From NCBI GenBank assembly GCA_947631715.1, contig CANRMK010000094.1, positions 1 through 8,489 of the forward strand: a stretch of DNA of 8,489 bases, read 5' to 3'. Position 1 is the first letter of the stretch; every line of letters starts with the position of its first letter. The DNA comes from an uncultured Acetatifactor sp. Lineage in GTDB: Bacteria > Bacillota > Clostridia > Lachnospirales > Lachnospiraceae. The notes under the pieces are model-generated. The model saw only the letters and a program-made list of their open reading frames with translations. It ran no database searches and was not told the origin of the DNA. This document shows, piece after piece, positions 5,740-8,489 of this stretch. A program made the translations under genes and the position numbers.

Positions 5740-6846
5740 TCATGAGAAATATTTCTCATACATCTGAAAGAACTCTGCGTTTCCCACTTTCTCATTCCGG
5801 AAGATCCCTACCTGCTGCCACAGCTTTTCGTTCATGCTCCGGCTCAGTCCCTCTACAAAGGCGTCATACTCCTGGCCGAACACCTCCCGTCTTCTCTCTT
5901 CCACGATCTCCAGCTTGTTGGCATCTGTCTGTTCCCGGTCAAAGGTGTTGATGCATTTGATGATATAAAAACCGTCCTCACTCTCCACTACCTGGCTCAC
6001 TTCTCCCGTTTCCAGGGAAAACGCCGCCTCCTCCACAGCCGGATCCATCTCTCCCTTTCCAAAGGAGCAAGTGATCACAGGATCGTCACTGCTTCGGGAG
6101 GCCAGCTCCAGGAAGTCCTGCCCCTCAGATACCGCCAGCTCTCTGATTTCCCTGGCTTTTTTGTACGCGGTATCTTTGAGTTCCTCCGTGTACGCCACCC
6201 TGCTTCCGGTGCCGTCCAGCGTGTATGTCCTGATCATGATCTGCTGGACAGTGATGGTACGCGCTTCATCGTCGCTGATCTCCGGATTCACGTCCTTTAG
6301 GATCAGCTGGTAGACCTTATTGGCAAGCGCATACTCCTCATACATCTGCAAAATGAGGTCTTCGTCTGCGCCCAGGCGCTGCACATCGCTCCCGCTCAGA
6401 GAACCGTAATATTCCTCAGCCGCCTGTGCGGCCATTTCCCGCTCTGTGCTGTCCAGTTCCACACCCTTACTCTCCGCCAGAAGATACATTGTCTTCACTC
6501 TTGCGATTCTGGCCAGTACCATTTCTTTCACGTTCTCTTCCAGGGTGATGCCGTTATGGGATATCTCCCACACCTCCGGCCCATACACAGCCTCGTACTG
6601 ATTTTGGGTATTGGACAGATACACCATGATCTCCGGCAGGGTACATACGGCATCCTCAATGCGGAACACCTCGTTTTCTCCCAGTCCTGTGGTAAAGACC
6701 ACTCTTGTGCTGCCGCAGCCTGTGACAGCAGTTAAGAGGAGCAAAAGGGCCAGGCATGCGGCTCCCCGGCGGATCCCCATGCCTTTACGGAATTTGCTCC
6801 TTTTGTCCCGCAGTCCCCTGCCCCAGCGGCCAGATCTGTCATTCAT
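5740..6846 (-). CDS. PrsA-like lipoprotein peptidyl-prolyl isomerase (foldase)
   Basis: A 368-residue extracytoplasmic foldase that should assist folding of exported proteins at the outer face of the membrane. The N-terminus has a basic region, a Leu-rich core (31-38) and a lipobox TAVTGC with the lipidated cysteine at C44. A helical SurA/PrsA-like chaperone region follows (about 65-185). The parvulin (PPIC) domain spans about 197-302, with FGKGEMDPAVEEAAFSL (262-278), the GEVSQVV turn and GFYIIK (292-297). A C-terminal helical part then closes back on the chaperone region. The basic region before the core is unusually long, about 28 residues. An internal ATG at 6780 (M23) would give a standard signal peptide but has a poorly placed ribosome site, so the start at 6846 is kept. 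It begins 19 bases after ilvE stops, suggesting co-transcription. Parvulin family is confident; calling it PrsA is by analogy. Confidence 0.9.
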   Translation of the reverse strand: MNDRSGRWGRGLRDKRSKFRKGMGIRRGAACLALLLLLTAVTGCGSTRVVFTTGLGENEVFRIEDAVCTLPEIMVYLSNTQNQYEAVYGPEVWEISHNGITLEENVKEMVLARIARVKTMYLLAESKGVELDSTEREMAAQAAEEYYGSLSGSDVQRLGADEDLILQMYEEYALANKVYQLILKDVNPEISDDEARTITVQQIMIRTYTLDGTGSRVAYTEELKDTAYKKAREIRELAVSEGQDFLELASRSSDDPVITCSFGKGEMDPAVEEAAFSLETGEVSQVVESEDGFYIIKCINTFDREQTDANKLEIVEERRREVFGQEYDAFVEGLSRSMNEKLWQQVGIFRNEKVGNAEFFQMYEKYFS

Positions 6847-6865
6847 ATCCCCACAGTCCTTATTG

Positions 6866-7891
6866 TTATTCGATCACATGGATCCAGCCCTTGGGCGCCT
6901 CTATGCGTCCCATCTGAATCCCTGTGAGCGTATCGTAAAGCTTCTTTGTCACAGGGCCCATCTCCGTCATACCGCTGGGCATGCAGATCTCTTTTCCGTG
7001 ATCCACGATCTTACCCACAGGGGAGATCACTGCCGCGGTTCCGCAGAGGCCGCACTCTGCAAAGTCCTTTACCTCGTCCAGACGGACCTCTCGCTCCTCT
7101 ACCTCCAGTCCCAGGTATTCCTTGGCCACATAGACCAGGGAACGGCGGGTGATAGAGGGCAGGATACTGTTGGACTTAGGCGTTACCACCTTGTTGTCCT
7201 TTGTGATGAACAGGAAGTTCGCGCCGCCGGTCTCCTCCACCTTGGTGCGGGTGCCGGGATCCAGATACATGTTCTCGTCATATCCCTCCTTGTGGGCGGT
7301 GACAATGGCATGGAGGCTCATGGCATAATTCAGGCCTGCCTTGATATTTCCGGTTCCGTGAGGCGCCGCTCTGTCAAAATCGCTGACGCGGATGGTAAGA
7401 GGCTTCGCGCCGCCTTTGAAATAAGGGCCTACCGGAGTACAGAAAATACGGAACTGATATTCCTCCGCAGGCTTCACGCCGATCACGGGGTTGCTTCCGA
7501 ACATATAAGGGCGCACATACAGGGTAGCGCCGCTTCCATAGGGAGGCACGTACGCTGCGTTTGCCGCCACAACTTTCGTCACAGCGTCCACAAAACGCTC
7601 CCTGGGGAAAACCGGCATTTCCAGTCTTGCAGCGCTGGACTCCATGCGCTCGGCGTTCAGATCAGGGCGGAAAGTAACAATATGTCCGTCCTCGGTGGTG
7701 TAAGCCTTCAACCCCTCAAAGACCGTCTGGGCGTACTGAAGAACTCCCGCACACTCGTTCAGCACGATGTTGGCGTCCTCAGTAATGACTCCCTGGTCCC
7801 AGGCGCCGTTCTTAAAGTTGGACACATAACGGTAATCCGTCTTCACGTATCCAAATCCGAGATTGCTCCAGTCAATATTTTTCTTTTCCAT
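6866..7891 (-). CDS. ilvE: Branched-chain amino acid aminotransferase
   Basis: A 341-residue cytosolic PLP enzyme of fold type IV that transfers amino groups between leucine, isoleucine or valine and 2-oxoglutarate, the last step of their synthesis. The PLP lysine is K184 in GTGNIKAGLNYA. The residue contacting the pyridine nitrogen is E220 in EETGGANF, and the phosphate-binding CGTAAVISP segment lies towards the C-terminus. The N-terminal part has QTVFEGLKAY (55-64) and YVRPYMFG (125-132), typical of the longer BCAT type also found in eukaryotes (about 340-360 residues) rather than the shorter E. coli type. The ATG at 7891 has AGAAGG 8 bases upstream and its own promoter. The PrsA-like gene follows after 19 bases. 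No T-box or leader attenuator fits in the short leader, so branched-chain feedback control, if any, is likely at the promoter. Confidence 0.96.
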   Translation of the reverse strand: MEKKNIDWSNLGFGYVKTDYRYVSNFKNGAWDQGVITEDANIVLNECAGVLQYAQTVFEGLKAYTTEDGHIVTFRPDLNAERMESSAARLEMPVFPRERFVDAVTKVVAANAAYVPPYGSGATLYVRPYMFGSNPVIGVKPAEEYQFRIFCTPVGPYFKGGAKPLTIRVSDFDRAAPHGTGNIKAGLNYAMSLHAIVTAHKEGYDENMYLDPGTRTKVEETGGANFLFITKDNKVVTPKSNSILPSITRRSLVYVAKEYLGLEVEEREVRLDEVKDFAECGLCGTAAVISPVGKIVDHGKEICMPSGMTEMGPVTKKLYDTLTGIQMGRIEAPKGWIHVIE

Positions 7892-7926
7892 TGGTATTCC
7901 CTTCTTTCCTTAGGATTTCTTGATTT

Positions 7927-7955
7927 ATTATTATACTTTTGTCCGCAAAAGTCAA
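7927..7955 (-). promoter_or_regulatory. Putative promoter of ilvE with embedded inverted repeat
   Basis: On the minus strand TTGACT (7950-7955) is a good -35. A perfect TATAAT (7930-7935) is only 14 bases away; the overlapping TAATAA (7928-7933) or AATAAT (7927-7932) restores a spacing of 16-17. Which -10 is used is uncertain, but some promoter here is likely. The spacer region holds the inverted repeat ACTTTTG / CAAAAGT described separately. Confidence 0.55.
7935..7952. repeat. Inverted repeat inside the ilvE promoter
   Basis: ACTTTTG (7935-7941), TCCG, CAAAAGT (7946-7952): perfect 7-base arms around a 4-base centre, occupying the space between the -35 and -10 boxes. This is a classic repressor-site position. 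No regulator is recognised from the sequence. Confidence 0.5.
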
Positions 7956-7993
7956 TAGGCTTATCTTAATGACTTCCTATATTCCGGGGACTG

Positions 7994-8485
7994 CTATCTC
8001 TTTCGCTCGTATTTTACAAAACGATACGCAATGTCAAAATAAGTCAATTCATCACTGTCCGCCGTGATCGTCCAATCCGGATCCCTGTCAAGATCGGGAA
8101 AGAACGCATCCGCCTCATAGGCATGATCTATCTTTGTCACGTGGGCCGTCTCACAGTAAGGAAGCATCTGGCGGTAGACGCTCTCCCCGCCGATGATATA
8201 GACATCGTCGGAATCATACTGCCTCAGTTCCTCCAGAAGCGCTTCCAGAGAATGAACCACCGTCGCGTCCTTGACGGTGTAACAGGGATCTCTGGAGAGA
8301 ATGATATTCGTGCGGTCCTTCAAGGGCAGGCCCTGGGGAAATGTCTGAAGCGTTTTTCGGCCCAGGACCACCACCTTTCCCGTGGTCTCCTCCCTGAAAT
8401 GTTTGTGGTCGTTGGGAATGCTCACAAGCAGTTTTCCCCTGCTTCCGATGGCCCAGTTAGCGTCTGCCGCTACGATAAGGTTCAT
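7994..8485 (-). CDS. folA: Dihydrofolate reductase
   Basis: A 163-residue cytosolic enzyme that reduces dihydrofolate to tetrahydrofolate with NADPH, sustaining thymidylate and purine synthesis. Visible family features are the N-terminal IVAADANWAIG, the acidic catalytic residue D26 in IPNDHKHFR, the NADPH-binding LGRKT (41-45) and ILSRD (62-66), and IIGGESVY with the Gly pair at 99-100. Length is typical (about 160). The position equivalent to the nearly invariant active-site Trp (W22 in E. coli) is V21 here, in LLVSIP. This resembles a clade I recall from Clostridia and may alter antifolate sensitivity. The ATG at 8485 leaves only four bases to the window edge, so ribosome site, promoter and any thyA neighbour upstream are out of view. 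No strong terminator separates it from ilvE, which has its own promoter 40-65 bases downstream. Confidence 0.95.
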   Translation of the reverse strand: MNLIVAADANWAIGSRGKLLVSIPNDHKHFREETTGKVVVLGRKTLQTFPQGLPLKDRTNIILSRDPCYTVKDATVVHSLEALLEELRQYDSDDVYIIGGESVYRQMLPYCETAHVTKIDHAYEADAFFPDLDRDPDWTITADSDELTYFDIAYRFVKYERKR

Positions 8486-8489
8486 GATA

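Noticed and set aside
6611..7969. Open frame of 452 codons on the plus strand, opposite ilvE and the start of the PrsA-like gene
   Set aside because: It is antisense to two clearly recognisable genes. Its translation is rich in His, Arg and Leu with no family motif, as expected from the complement of conserved codons.
7892..7993. T-box or amino-acid attenuator leader for ilvE
   Set aside because: The gap is about 100 bases and the promoter lies within about 65 bases of the start, leaving no room for a T-box, and no leader peptide or terminator stem is seen.

Overview
The window reads as ordinary chromosome of a low-to-mid GC anaerobic Firmicute, most likely a Clostridia/Lachnospiraceae-type gut bacterium. 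This is inferred from protein style (a DHFR with an LLVSIP active-site segment, a long HtpG with acidic inserts, an ilvE next to a PrsA-like foldase), strong AGGAG-type ribosome binding sites, and a perfect CIRCE element. No taxon can be proven from the sequence alone. There are seven complete protein-coding genes and no RNA gene, mobile element or CRISPR array that I can support.

Layout. Left block (1-1399, minus strand): a VTC-domain protein (polyphosphate-polymerase-like fold) followed 25 bases later by a DUF4956 multipass membrane protein; they look like one transcription unit that may continue beyond the left edge. A divergent promoter region (about 1400-1654) separates them from a plus-strand mannitol dehydrogenase/fructuronate reductase-family oxidoreductase (1655-3271). 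That gene converges on htpG (3436-5547, minus), and the two share a bidirectional hairpin terminator at about 3383-3421. htpG has its own sigma-A-type promoter, with a perfect HrcA operator (CIRCE) directly upstream of the -35 box. Further right, all on the minus strand, lie a PrsA-like lipoprotein foldase, ilvE (branched-chain aminotransferase) 19 bases upstream of it in a probable operon, and folA (dihydrofolate reductase), which runs to the right edge with its start inside the window.

How the genes work together. The pair most likely to act together is VTC + DUF4956: a soluble enzyme with a conserved basic catalytic tunnel, and a four-helix membrane protein with a cytosolic C-terminal domain. 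This recalls the yeast VTC complex, where polymerase and membrane domains cooperate, but the bacterial function is not established. HtpG and the PrsA-like protein are chaperones of the cytosol and the cell surface respectively, but they have different regulatory signals. IlvE, DHFR and the hexuronate/polyol oxidoreductase are separate housekeeping or catabolic functions.

Most of the window is conventional. The points most worth a second look are the VTC/DUF4956 module, the placement of CIRCE at htpG, the two acidic inserts in HtpG, a shifted catalytic-lysine spacing in the oxidoreductase, and several inverted repeats lying in promoters.
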